From: an uncultured Prevotella sp.
Lineage (GTDB): Bacteria > Bacteroidota > Bacteroidia > Bacteroidales > Bacteroidaceae
Length of the DNA: 45,075 nt
NCBI GenBank assembly: GCA_900315695.1
Contig: ONAE01000060.1
Location: 1-45,075 of the forward strand
Direction of reading: 5' to 3'
The position numbers and the translations under genes were made by a program. The notes below the pieces were generated by a model that saw nothing but the letters and a program-made list of their open reading frames with translations, did not search any database and had not been told where the DNA came from. Within the stretch, counting starts at the first letter, position 1. Each line of letters opens with the position of its first letter. This document shows positions 16,145 through 24,871 of this stretch, one piece after another.

Positions 16145-19100
16145 TTACAGTGAGAGCAATACCTTTATTAACTGTTCGCGGTTACCAAGGTTCGACTGCG
16201 ACTCCGACTCCAGCTTCGCCCCATTGAAGTGGAGCGTGGAACCGTCGTTTTCTGAGAAGAGAATCTGACCACTCTGGTCTGCCCAGATTTTATTCTCTTT
16301 ATAAGATTTCACAGGATTCTGGAATTTGCTTTTGATCGGCTCCCAGATGCCATCCATGAGGTAGATCATGAATTTATTGCCGAACGTACCCTTATGGTCG
16401 AAGCGGGTCATCATGTTCTTCCAGTTGAAGGTGGTCTGCACCTTACTGTCAACGATGTCCGACTCACCATAACCAAGGCTGAGGAACTTGTTTTCCTTAT
16501 TCAGATCGCTTTCCGCCACCTTCACCAGATACATGGCAGCCAGCTTGCGTTTGAACAGGCGAAGCGCTTTCTTCTTGGTGAACAGATCCTCACCCCACTG
16601 AGCAAACTCTTCATTCGGATCGTTGTCACCATATTTGTCTTTCCATTTGGCAAGCGCCTCCTCCGCATAATCCTTGAAAGCCTCCTTCGCGGCCTTCTTG
16701 AACGTATTGTCATCCTCATAATCTTTAAGCAGATCAGTGAGCCCGAGCACATGGTGGTGCAGGGCATATACCTTTTTGGCATAATCCACAATCTCTATGC
16801 AGAAGAAGTCGTTCTTCTCTTTGCCGGTATAACGAGCGCCCTTGAACGACACATCCTCATCCTTCATCTTTTCAGGAAAGCCACCGCCGATGAATGCCTC
16901 ATCGTCCCACTCATCAATAGTTAAGTTAAAGGCTTCTTTACGGATATCGGGATCCTTGGGATCTTTCAGGAAGCCATCCGCCACCTCTTGGTAGTGGAAG
17001 CTGGCATTAACAGCCGCCGTCCACATCTCTTCGTATGAGTTGTGGAATTTGTTGACTCGCTCCATCAGGTCGTTCAGCACCTCGATCAGTTCAACATAGA
17101 ACTTCTCCTGTGTGTTGATCTTGTCCTTATCAGGGAAGTTTTCAGCCTTGATCTTCGCCACACCAGGACCTGCTTCCAGTTTCAGGTAACGCTTCGACTT
17201 GATGAGCATGGTGCCCTCCACAGGCTTGACAAATACCTCAAACATGTGGCGGAACAACGACAGGTCGGCAAAGGCGGCTCCTCCCAATTCTTCATTAGCA
17301 GCGGCAGGGCCGTAAGTGAGAATCTGATGCCCCAGCCACAAGAAACCGGCAGCGATGGCTTGGAAGCCCGTGAGGAAACCTAATGGAATCTTCGCGGCTT
17401 TACTCTTACCCAGCTTATACAGCCAACTTCCGCACTTGACGTCTGGGTCGCCGATACCTTCTGGCTCAATGTTGTTGCCAGAGGTCAATGTCAGGTTGTT
17501 GCCAGCTTGAATGTTGATGTTCTTACCCTTGATGTTGATGTCGCCGTTGGGGGCCTCAATGTTGATGCCGGTGAAGGCACTGACGTTAACGTTGCCGAAC
17601 GGTGATTTAATGCTGATGCAACGGTCTTGGGTTGACATCTCTATCTCATACACGCCATAGCGGTCGCCGATATGAATACCACCCGCCAGATCCTTGCTGT
17701 TAGGCAGTATGGCGGCACTCTTGCCCAAGGTGGGCCCCCAGAACTTAGTGCCGGGGTTCAGATTATAGAGGAACTTGTCGCCCTTGGCCGGGTCGCTAAA
17801 CGTGATATGATGACCGTTAGGCGACATGATCGCCATCGACACCTGTCTTTCTACTCCGAACTGTATGCTGGGGGCTGCATTGCGCTCATAACCGTCGGCA
17901 GGTTCAATGGTGTTCTTTGAGAACAGACTACCCACCACATAGGGTCGCTCTATATTGTCGTTGTCGTAGTTGATAAGCACCTCGTCGCCTTTCTGAGGCC
18001 GGAAGTAGGTACCGCCGCCAGGAGTGGCCATGGGAGTGGCTACGCGGATCCAGGGCGAAGCCATGCTGACGATATCCTTGTCCATTTCCTCCTTGGCTTT
18101 ATTAGCCGCCGACTGACAGTTCTCAATGATCTGATTCTGCGTTTGCAGCTTCTTGTCGATGGTATTGATTTTCTCGTCAGCCTCTTTGCAGGCCTCCTGC
18201 TTTTTCGTAATGATGGCGTTGTTCTTGGGCACAGCCTTCATCTCTGCCATTTCCCTCTCACATCGCTCAACCTGCCTCTTCTTATTGTCTATTTTCCTTT
18301 GAAACGAGTCGATGTTTTCTTTACTTGCAAAAACCGCGTTGTGTTCCGTCTCTATCTCGACCTTTTTCTGCTTGATCTCTGCCTTCGACGACTTCGGGTC
18401 TTTTTTCAAAGTGGCCAGTTCGGACTCTTTTTGTTTGATGCTTTTTTCGGAAATGTCTAATTGGTCTTCACATTTTTTCTTCTCTGCTTCCAGCGTCTTG
18501 ATATCAGCTTCCAGACTTTCTTTTTCTTGCTTCTTCTCTTCCAGCATCTCCTTGCGCTTCTCTTCACTGGCGTTACAATACTTCTGCAAGTTGTCTATCT
18601 CAGTCATAAGACTGATCTTGCTGGGATAGAGCTGTCCTTTCTGGGCTTCCAGGCTGATCTTCTCCTTCTGGGCTTCTGCCAGTTTCTCCTCGGCAGCGAA
18701 GAGCTCAGCCTTCTTGGCACCTTTTAGTGACTGCCATGGATAAGCCACGCGCACACGGCCTTGGTATTTCGGATCGTCGTTGTCCACAATGAAGGCTGTC
18801 TGCGGACCGGACTTGCGGATGACTGGCACAGGCTCAACGGGCGGGAATATCTTCTCCTTATTATTGTTGCCTTCGTCATACAAAGCAGGAATGGCCTCAA
18901 TCTTCAACGAATGGCTCATTTCGTCTTGCTGTATTCGGATAATGACATAGGTGCCGGCCATATCCTTGATGCTGATCTTCTGTCCTAACTTCACATCGGC
19001 AAAACTGGCACCCAGATCGATGCAGATAATCTTGCTCTGCTGTTCTACCTCGTGCTTGTGGATGTCATTATAGTAGTTAATCGTGGTCCAGCCTTCCTCA

Positions 19101-20422
19101 TTCAGCGAGGAGAACTGTACCACCTTTTCCTCATTAGCCTGTTCTTCCTTGTTTTCATAAGGTTTCATGTGGTGCTCTTCCTTCATCCAGTTGGTAGTGC
19201 CGATCTGAGAGTTTCCCGATATTGCCAGGAGTGCTTGCGATACACCATAAACAACGACAGAACTAACGGGTTCGGTGCCAGTGGTTAGTGATTTGAAGAA
19301 AGTTAACGCTTTGGAGGCATCACTGTCATAAAAGTTTTCACGCTTGAGCTCTGTGAATTTGCCCCTGTAAAGCGGGAAGATAAACTCATCGTTGGCCAAC
19401 TCGGCATTGCTCGTCGTATTGGCGGGGAATGCATCTGCGGGATAGCCTGTCGATAACTTGTTGATGACGGTCTGATTTAGGTCTTTCAGCTGTCCATTCC
19501 CGTCTTTCACGCTGTCACGGCTATAGGGTGTGATGTCAAGTGGGGCAGGGGAGTAGCTGTGCTGGGTAACCGATTGGAATTCATCGATTTCCACATGATT
19601 GCCGATGTCGGGCAGACCTAACATCAGTTTGCCATTCTCGAAGAACAGGAACTCGCCACAGCGGTTGGCAGTACGTACCATGAAATCGTAGAACGATTCG
19701 TTATACTGCACCAGGTAAGGCTGTATGAATTCTGAATTGATGTTCATGGTTGTCTGTCCGCCATTGACGTCAGGCACGAGTATCTGCTCATCATATTTCA
19801 GGAACCTCAATCCCGTAATGTCGGTGTTAACCATAGCCTTTCCGTCAGTCGCCCATTTGCCGAAAATAAGACTCTCGGGTTTCAGAATGCCTGATCCGAG
19901 TTTACGAGCCACGTATGCCTTGCTGTATTTGTTGAGCGTCATCAGTTTGTCGATACTGAAAATGTGCAGCTTCACAATCATTTTAGTACCGTTAGTGTCA
20001 CGCTGTAACTGGGGCTCCACCTCATGCACATAAAAATTTTCCGCGATGGTAAAAGTACGCTCATTAGATGTTTCATCCACTGGGACGAATTTTAGAGTCA
20101 CCAACCTGCGGAGCAGCGTTTCATTCACATCGTCAAAAGAAGGCGTCGTCGTTTTCTTGGTTCCTGATGTATCCGTTATGCTTTGCGTGACATCCAGTTC
20201 CGCTACAATTTCAGAGGGCTGGTATATCCTCCTGATCATCTTGAAGCCAAGAAACACAACGTAGTATGATACCTTTAACTCCTCATCATCACACTTGAAG
20301 CTGTTACCTTGTTTCAGTTTATGTTCGTCACTAGCCTTCCCCGATAAATAATTGCCCAAGGTCAGTTCGTAAACATAGGCCCCCGCCCCCTTGGAAATAG
20401 TTATAGTAGAAAAATTTTCCAT
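16145..20422 (-). CDS. vgrG: VgrG-like spike protein with coiled-coil insertion and long C-terminal extension
   Basis: A 1425-residue protein, about twice the size of a plain VgrG. Residues 1-555 match the gp27/phage-GPD part (YNESFYDFMVRTANRCGEFL near 240-260). The gp5 OB domain begins TAFIVDNDDPKYQGRVRVAY and is interrupted after W563 by a charged coiled coil (about 566-786), resuming at SPWIRVATP around W791 and ending in PYVVGSLFSKN near 830. A beta-helix spike follows (about 850-985, e.g. GINIEAPNGDINIKGKNINI). A hydrophobic segment (about 1010-1038, FLTGFQAIAAGFLWLGHQIL) leads into a mostly helical C-terminal region of nearly 400 residues that I cannot assign. VgrG forms the puncturing tip of contractile injection systems, and extensions often are effectors. 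It starts 12 bases after the STAS gene. No other secretion genes are in the window. Confidence 0.85.
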   Translation of the reverse strand: MENFSTITISKGAGAYVYELTLGNYLSGKASDEHKLKQGNSFKCDDEELKVSYYVVFLGFKMIRRIYQPSEIVAELDVTQSITDTSGTKKTTTPSFDDVNETLLRRLVTLKFVPVDETSNERTFTIAENFYVHEVEPQLQRDTNGTKMIVKLHIFSIDKLMTLNKYSKAYVARKLGSGILKPESLIFGKWATDGKAMVNTDITGLRFLKYDEQILVPDVNGGQTTMNINSEFIQPYLVQYNESFYDFMVRTANRCGEFLFFENGKLMLGLPDIGNHVEIDEFQSVTQHSYSPAPLDITPYSRDSVKDGNGQLKDLNQTVINKLSTGYPADAFPANTTSNAELANDEFIFPLYRGKFTELKRENFYDSDASKALTFFKSLTTGTEPVSSVVVYGVSQALLAISGNSQIGTTNWMKEEHHMKPYENKEEQANEEKVVQFSSLNEEGWTTINYYNDIHKHEVEQQSKIICIDLGASFADVKLGQKISIKDMAGTYVIIRIQQDEMSHSLKIEAIPALYDEGNNNKEKIFPPVEPVPVIRKSGPQTAFIVDNDDPKYQGRVRVAYPWQSLKGAKKAELFAAEEKLAEAQKEKISLEAQKGQLYPSKISLMTEIDNLQKYCNASEEKRKEMLEEKKQEKESLEADIKTLEAEKKKCEDQLDISEKSIKQKESELATLKKDPKSSKAEIKQKKVEIETEHNAVFASKENIDSFQRKIDNKKRQVERCEREMAEMKAVPKNNAIITKKQEACKEADEKINTIDKKLQTQNQIIENCQSAANKAKEEMDKDIVSMASPWIRVATPMATPGGGTYFRPQKGDEVLINYDNDNIERPYVVGSLFSKNTIEPADGYERNAAPSIQFGVERQVSMAIMSPNGHHITFSDPAKGDKFLYNLNPGTKFWGPTLGKSAAILPNSKDLAGGIHIGDRYGVYEIEMSTQDRCISIKSPFGNVNVSAFTGINIEAPNGDINIKGKNINIQAGNNLTLTSGNNIEPEGIGDPDVKCGSWLYKLGKSKAAKIPLGFLTGFQAIAAGFLWLGHQILTYGPAAANEELGGAAFADLSLFRHMFEVFVKPVEGTMLIKSKRYLKLEAGPGVAKIKAENFPDKDKINTQEKFYVELIEVLNDLMERVNKFHNSYEEMWTAAVNASFHYQEVADGFLKDPKDPDIRKEAFNLTIDEWDDEAFIGGGFPEKMKDEDVSFKGARYTGKEKNDFFCIEIVDYAKKVYALHHHVLGLTDLLKDYEDDNTFKKAAKEAFKDYAEEALAKWKDKYGDNDPNEEFAQWGEDLFTKKKALRLFKRKLAAMYLVKVAESDLNKENKFLSLGYGESDIVDSKVQTTFNWKNMMTRFDHKGTFGNKFMIYLMDGIWEPIKSKFQNPVKSYKENKIWADQSGQILFSENDGSTLHFNGAKLESESQSNLGNREQLIKVLLSL

Positions 20423-20434
20423 AAAGCTTAGGTC

Positions 20435-20737
20435 TTAAACAAACTGAAAGCACTTGTCAAATCCCGTTTCCTTAAAGATCTCCATCACTTCTGGCGAAGT
20501 GCCCTTGATGACGATCTTACACCCATTGGGTTTCGTATTTCTCAGGAGGAGCAGAAACAGACGTAGACCACTCGAAGCGATATATTCTAGCTTCGTGCAG
20601 TCGAGCGTGATCTCAGTATCTTCTAAGTCATGCAATGATTCAAACTTATCTCCTATCTCTTCTGCGATATAGGAGTCCAGAATCCCGTCTAATCTAACGA
20701 GGGCCTTGCCCTCTGAGGTCTCAATTGTAATATTCAT
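20435..20737 (-). CDS. STAS-domain protein (anti-sigma factor antagonist type)
   Basis: A 100-residue single STAS domain. The core DCTKLEYIASSGLRLFLLLL matches the SpoIIAA/RsbV segment D-x-S/T-x-x-x-x-x-D/A-S-S-G-x-x, where a serine is phosphorylated by a partner kinase; the Ser-Ser-Gly is present, though the residue before it is Ala rather than Asp. Known relatives switch partners between an anti-sigma kinase and a phosphatase. No kinase, phosphatase or sigma factor is adjacent. It is the first gene of the VgrG operon with a strong promoter 49 bases upstream, so it may control assembly or expression of the spike cassette; a structural role cannot be excluded. Confidence 0.85.
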   Translation of the reverse strand: MNITIETSEGKALVRLDGILDSYIAEEIGDKFESLHDLEDTEITLDCTKLEYIASSGLRLFLLLLRNTKPNGCKIVIKGTSPEVMEIFKETGFDKCFQFV

Positions 20738-20786
20738 ATAGCTTGAGTTAATATTAATAATCGATGTCTAATTTTACTGCTGACTG

Positions 20787-20817
20787 CAAAAATACAAATA
20801 AATGAGGATATTACAAA
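20787..20817 (-). promoter_or_regulatory. Promoter of the STAS-VgrG operon, TTTG-N19-TATTTTTG
   Basis: Minus-strand TTTG (20814-20817) and TATTTTTG (20787-20794) are spaced 19 bases, a very good Bacteroidetes match. The leader is about 45 bases. Confidence 0.75.
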
Positions 20818-20871
20818 CAATTTAATATTTTTTTTTTGATTCCCAATTGCCATCTCGACTCTCTCCCAATT

Positions 20872-20937
20872 GTCATTTCGAGCGAAGTCGAGAAATCTAA
20901 TGAGATCTCTCCACTCACTACGTTTGGTCGAGATGAC
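20872..20937. repeat. REP-like palindromic element
   Basis: Imperfect inverted repeat running from GTCATTTCGAGCGAAGTCGA to GGTCGAGATGAC, with a centre near GAGATCTCTCC. In translation it gives the STKRSEWRDLIRFLDFARND string that I recall as recurring in Bacteroidetes open frames. A further partial half (CATCTCGACTCTC) precedes it. Such elements are spread by RAYT-type transposases; none is in the window. Confidence 0.7.
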
Positions 20938-20946
20938 CAAAAGAGA

Positions 20947-20985
20947 GAGGGTGTGAACTTCATTTGAAGTGCACACCCTCGTTTA
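20947..20985 (-). terminator. Terminator of the M23/LysM peptidase gene
   Basis: A 15-bp hairpin with one mismatch: GAGGGTGTG-AACTTC pairs with GAAGT-GCACACCCTC (20947-20980). On the minus strand it directly follows the peptidase stop; the run after it is TCTCTCTTTT. Confidence 0.7.
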
Positions 20986-21001
20986 TTTTCAGATAATCTG
21001 T

Positions 21002-21958
21002 TTAATTATACTTCAGAATTTGTCCTGGCATCAGGCGGATGTTCTTGCCGATGCGGTTCAGACGGCAGAGTGCATCAACTGTGGTGTGGCACTTGCGGGC
21101 AACGGCCTGAAGGGTCTCACCTTTCTTCACCTTGTGGAAGTGGGTCTCAGGAGCAAATGATGCAGATGGGGCTGCGATAGCCATCTCTGAATCATCATCG
21201 GAATCACCCTCGAAACGGCCACTACCGTTGGACTCTACACCACGCAGACGAGTTGCAAGTGCTGACTCTGCTGCGTACTTGCTACGATGGAAAGTGTAGA
21301 AGTCGCCTATCACATCCTGATTGCGGAAGTCGAACATCAGGGCGGGGTTCAGGGCAATACCGCAGATACGTGTCTCGAAGTGAAGGTGTGAACCTGTGCT
21401 ACGACCTGTGTTTCCACCCAGACCGATAGGATCGCCTGCCTTTACTTCCTCGTTCTCTGTCACCAGCTGCTTTGACATGTGGCCGTAGTAGGTCTCCAGA
21501 CCATTGTAGTGACGGATCACCACATACTTGCCATAGCCGCGTGGCTCATATTTCACGATACGTACTTTTCCACTGAAGGCGGCACGGATGGTGTCACCAA
21601 TGTACACTTTAATATCAAGTCCCTTGTGCTGACGTCCCCAGCGTGCACCGAAGTTAGAGGTGACAACACGACTCTCGGTCGGCATGCAGAATCCGCGCAG
21701 ATCGATGGTTGTCTCATCGGGAATAGCCATTCCCTGATAATGAGTCAACTCATTGTCCCACTCATCATACAGGTCGCCTGCGGGGTTTTCGAACATTTCC
21801 TGTTCAATCAGTCTATTAAGTGCTATAGAGTCAACAGCTTTCATCTGACGATCTACGGGAGCCTGACGAGCCAAGAGATCCTGACCTGCGGCTGAAGTCG
21901 TGGTGAGCATCATGAGAGATATAAAAGCTGTTGTCTTAAGATTCTTCAATAAGTTCAT
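21002..21958 (-). CDS. M23 family metallopeptidase with C-terminal LysM
   Basis: A 318-residue exported cell-wall hydrolase. The N-terminal signal peptide (MNLLKNLKTTAFISLMMLTT) ends near AAG. The M23/LytM domain (about 95-215) has the zinc ligands in HKGLDIKV and HLHFE, with the supporting histidine in YYGHM and VIRHYN. A C-terminal LysM (about 273-318, HKVKKGETLQAVARKCHTTV) should bind peptidoglycan. All catalytic residues are present, so it is probably an active endopeptidase acting on crosslinks in the periplasm. A TATCTTTG box is at 22029-22036 (minus strand), leaving a leader of about 70 bases; a strong terminator follows. Confidence 0.92.
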   Translation of the reverse strand: MNLLKNLKTTAFISLMMLTTTSAAGQDLLARQAPVDRQMKAVDSIALNRLIEQEMFENPAGDLYDEWDNELTHYQGMAIPDETTIDLRGFCMPTESRVVTSNFGARWGRQHKGLDIKVYIGDTIRAAFSGKVRIVKYEPRGYGKYVVIRHYNGLETYYGHMSKQLVTENEEVKAGDPIGLGGNTGRSTGSHLHFETRICGIALNPALMFDFRNQDVIGDFYTFHRSKYAAESALATRLRGVESNGSGRFEGDSDDDSEMAIAAPSASFAPETHFHKVKKGETLQAVARKCHTTVDALCRLNRIGKNIRLMPGQILKYN

Positions 21959-22028
21959 TACTATTTTGGGTTTATTGTTTTCGCGCTTTATGTTTGAAAA
22001 AACTCGCGCAATTGTCTAAAAGTCGATG

Positions 22029-22036
22029 CAAAGATA
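22029..22036 (-). promoter_or_regulatory. -7 box TATCTTTG for the M23 peptidase
   Basis: TATCTTTG on the minus strand. A TTTG at 22059-22062 is 22 bases upstream, slightly long. Confidence 0.5.
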
Positions 22037-22109
22037 GTAAGATTATTCGAAAAAGATGCAAAAATACGTGTTCGTTAACAATCTTTTGTGTACTTTTAAC
22101 ACTTCCCGA

Positions 22110-24203
22110 CTAAGAAATGGCTGCCCAGTTGATGTTTGTCTTGCGAAGTTGGCGCAGACGGTTCCATAACAATTGATAGCGTGGTGAGGTACATTCGGGG
22201 TCTTCTTCAATGATTTTCTGGGCCTCATCGCGTGCCATCTGTACCAGTTGACCGTCGCGTGCGATATCCGCAATCTTCAGGTCAAAAGCCATGCCGCTCT
22301 GCTGGGTTCCCTCCAGGTCACCAGGTCCGCGAAGCTTCAGATCGGCCTCGGCAATGCGGAAACCGTCGTTGGTGTCGCACATGATATCGATGCGCTTACG
22401 GGTTTCCTCGCTGAGCTTAAAGGGGGTGACGAGGATGCAGAAACTCTGGTCGGCACCACGGCCTACGCGTCCTCTGAGCTGATGGAGCTGGGAGAGTCCG
22501 AAGCGCTGGGCATCGAGAATCACCATTACAGAGGCGTTAGGCACATTCACACCTACCTCGATGACGGTAGTGGCAACGAGGATCTGCGTCTCACCACTTA
22601 CGAAGCGCTGCATTTCCTCTTCCTTCTCGATGGGTTTCATACGTCCGTGTACCTTACTTAACCGGAACTCGGGGAAGGCTTGTCTCAGCACCTCATAGCC
22701 ATCCTCGAGGTTCTTCAGGTCGCTCTTCTCCGACTCTTCGATGAGCGGGAAGACGATATACACCTGACGTCCCTCACGGATCTGCTGACGGATGCCGTCG
22801 TAGAGGGAGGTCATACGTGAGTCGAAGACATGGGTGGTGCGGACAGGTTTACGTCCTGGTGGCAGCTCATCGATCACACTCACGTCGAGATCACCATAGA
22901 GCGTCATGGCGAGGGTGCGAGGAATCGGGGTGGCAGTCATCACCAGTACATGGGGCGGGTTCTGGCTCTTACTCCAGAGTTTGGCGCGCTGGGCTACTCC
23001 GAAACGGTGCTGTTCATCAACCACCACCATGCCGAGTCGGGCAAACTGCACTGTATCCTCGATGACAGCATGGGTGCCTACGAGGATGTGGATGGTGCCG
23101 TCAAGGAGTCCGTCGAGCACTTCCTGGCGCCGTTTGCCTTTCACGATACCCGTGAGCAGGGCAACGCGTACAGGCATCTCTTTCAAGAAACCCATGATGG
23201 TCTGCAAGTGCTGTTCGGCTAAAATCTCCGTGGGTGCCATGATACAGGCCTGATAGCCGTTGTCGATGGCGATGAGCATCGTCATCAGTGCCACCAGTGT
23301 CTTGCCGGAGCCCACGTCACCTTGCAACAGACGGTTCATCTGGCGCCCGCTGCCCGTGTCTTTGCGAATCTCGCGGATTACGCGTTTCTGAGCTTCCGTC
23401 AATGGGAAGGGCAAGTAGTTGTGATAGAATGTGTTGAACGCCTCACCGACCTGTGAGAAAATGTACCCTCGATATTTGCGACGATGATCGCTGGCGTATC
23501 TGACGATGTTCAGTTGCACGAAGAAGAGCTCTTCGAACTTCAGGCGGACTCGGGCCTGCTCCAGTTCCTTGGCGTTCTGCGGATAATGGATGGTGCGCAG
23601 GGCTTTGTCGCGCTCCATCAGGTGGAGTGGGGCAGTGATAAAGTCGGGGATGGTTTCAGGCAGAGGCGGCAGCTTCTCCAACAGGGCCCTCGTCAGTTTC
23701 TCAAGGGAGCGTGAGGAGAGTCCCCGTTTCTTCATCTTCTCCGTAGTGGTGTAATAGGGCTGCATGCCCATGCTCGACAACTCCAGCTCCTCGGCACGAT
23801 CCATGTCGGGGTGGGTGATGTTGATGCGGTTGTTGAAGACGGTAGGCTTGCCGAATACCACGTATTCCGTACCTACCTGATAACTCTGTTTGGCGTATTT
23901 CCCGCCTTGAAACCACACGAGGTCGGCAATGCCTGTGCCATCGGTGAAGTGAGCCACGACACGCTCCTTGCGCGGCCCCATCTGGAAGGTCTCGAAGCTG
24001 AGAATATGTCCCACGATTTGTACGAAAGGCATATCGCCTGTGAGTTCGTGGATGGTATAGATCTTCGACCGATCGACATGTTTGTAGGGATAGTTCTCGA
24101 GCAGGTCACCATAGGTGTGGATACCTAGTTCTTCACCTAGTATCTTCTTCCTGTTCGGGCCCACCCCAGGGAGGTATTGTATGTCCTGATCGAGAATGTC
24201 CAT
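22110..24203 (-). CDS. recG: ATP-dependent DNA helicase RecG
   Basis: A 697-residue RecG that remodels stalled forks and Holliday junctions. An N-terminal wedge/OB domain (about 60-150, TYGDLLENYPYKHVD and the OB strand around FVQIVGHILSFE) is followed by SF2 helicase domains with Walker A GDVGSGKT near 295, the DEQHRFG box near 397, VMTATPIPRTL near 425 and the motif VI region QLHQLRGRVGRG near 580. The conserved TATPIPRT and GRVGRG signatures settle identity. It starts two bases after ispD's stop, so DJ-1, ispD and recG form one operon. Confidence 0.97.
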   Translation of the reverse strand: MDILDQDIQYLPGVGPNRKKILGEELGIHTYGDLLENYPYKHVDRSKIYTIHELTGDMPFVQIVGHILSFETFQMGPRKERVVAHFTDGTGIADLVWFQGGKYAKQSYQVGTEYVVFGKPTVFNNRINITHPDMDRAEELELSSMGMQPYYTTTEKMKKRGLSSRSLEKLTRALLEKLPPLPETIPDFITAPLHLMERDKALRTIHYPQNAKELEQARVRLKFEELFFVQLNIVRYASDHRRKYRGYIFSQVGEAFNTFYHNYLPFPLTEAQKRVIREIRKDTGSGRQMNRLLQGDVGSGKTLVALMTMLIAIDNGYQACIMAPTEILAEQHLQTIMGFLKEMPVRVALLTGIVKGKRRQEVLDGLLDGTIHILVGTHAVIEDTVQFARLGMVVVDEQHRFGVAQRAKLWSKSQNPPHVLVMTATPIPRTLAMTLYGDLDVSVIDELPPGRKPVRTTHVFDSRMTSLYDGIRQQIREGRQVYIVFPLIEESEKSDLKNLEDGYEVLRQAFPEFRLSKVHGRMKPIEKEEEMQRFVSGETQILVATTVIEVGVNVPNASVMVILDAQRFGLSQLHQLRGRVGRGADQSFCILVTPFKLSEETRKRIDIMCDTNDGFRIAEADLKLRGPGDLEGTQQSGMAFDLKIADIARDGQLVQMARDEAQKIIEEDPECTSPRYQLLWNRLRQLRKTNINWAAIS

Positions 24204-24205
24204 TC

Positions 24206-24871
24206 CTATATTAACACTTCCGCGATCTTCAGGTCGTAGGGGGTGGTGATCTTGATGTTCTCGCGGTTACCCTCTATGAGTGTGATGGCGTGCCCGTAGC
24301 TCTCCACTACCGAGGCATCATCGGTAAACCCGTCGTTATAAGGTTGGCGGTTTGCCGCTTTCAACAGTTGAATGTCGAAAGTCTGCGGTGTCTGCACGAG
24401 GCGATACTCATCCCGAGGGACGGTAACTGATTTCTTGTTGCTTAAAAGGTGGCGGACTGTCTCTACGACGGGGATGACGGGGATGACTGCTTTGGCAGTA
24501 CGGGCAGTCTCATAGCAGTTGCGGATCACCTCGATACTTGGGAAGGGGCGCACGCCATCGTGTACACCCACTACGCCCTCAGCGTCGTCGGGCACCAGGG
24601 CTAAGCCGTTCTGTACGGAGTGAAAACGGGTCTGTCCGCCATTGGCCAGCTGGTAAGCTACCTCGAAATGATACTCCTCGCAGAGCTTTCGCCAGTAGTC
24701 CTGTTGGGCCTCTGGCAGAACAAGTATGATCTGGAGCTCACTTGAGTACGCCCTGAAGCGTTCCAGCGTACGCATCAGTACGGGCTTGCCGCCGATGGGC
24801 AGGAACTGTTTGGGAATATCACTCCCCATGCGCAGCCCTTTTCCGCCTGCCACAATAATGATATAATCCAT
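24206..24871 (-). CDS. ispD: 2-C-methyl-D-erythritol 4-phosphate cytidylyltransferase IspD
   Basis: A 221-residue enzyme of the MEP isoprenoid pathway, joining CTP and methylerythritol phosphate. The nucleotide-binding N-terminus [20 protein letters not shown] contains the G-G-x-G-x-R-M and P-K-Q signatures; [12 protein letters not shown] and VPVVETVR match the IspD signature region; TDDASVVE lies near the C-terminus. The reading frame is open 66 codons upstream, but that part is a shadow of the DJ-1 gene; the start at 24871 places the signature at the N-terminus and overlaps DJ-1's stop by one base. Confidence 0.96.
   Translation of the reverse strand: MDYIIIVAGGKGLRMGSDIPKQFLPIGGKPVLMRTLERFRAYSSELQIILVLPEAQQDYWRKLCEEYHFEVAYQLANGGQTRFHSVQNGLALVPDDAEGVVGVHDGVRPFPSIEVIRNCYETARTAKAVIPVIPVVETVRHLLSNKKSVTVPRDEYRLVQTPQTFDIQLLKAANRQPYNDGFTDDASVVESYGHAITLIEGNRENIKITTPYDLKIAEVLI

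Noticed and set aside
18143-18727. Leu/Phe-rich plus-strand frames opposite the VgrG coiled coil
   Set aside because: Antisense of Lys/Glu heptads gives Phe/Leu-rich shadows; no start or promoter signals.
20734-20976. 80-codon minus-strand frame with STKRSEWRDL string
   Set aside because: It is the translation of the REP-like palindrome and runs through the STAS promoter; not a gene.
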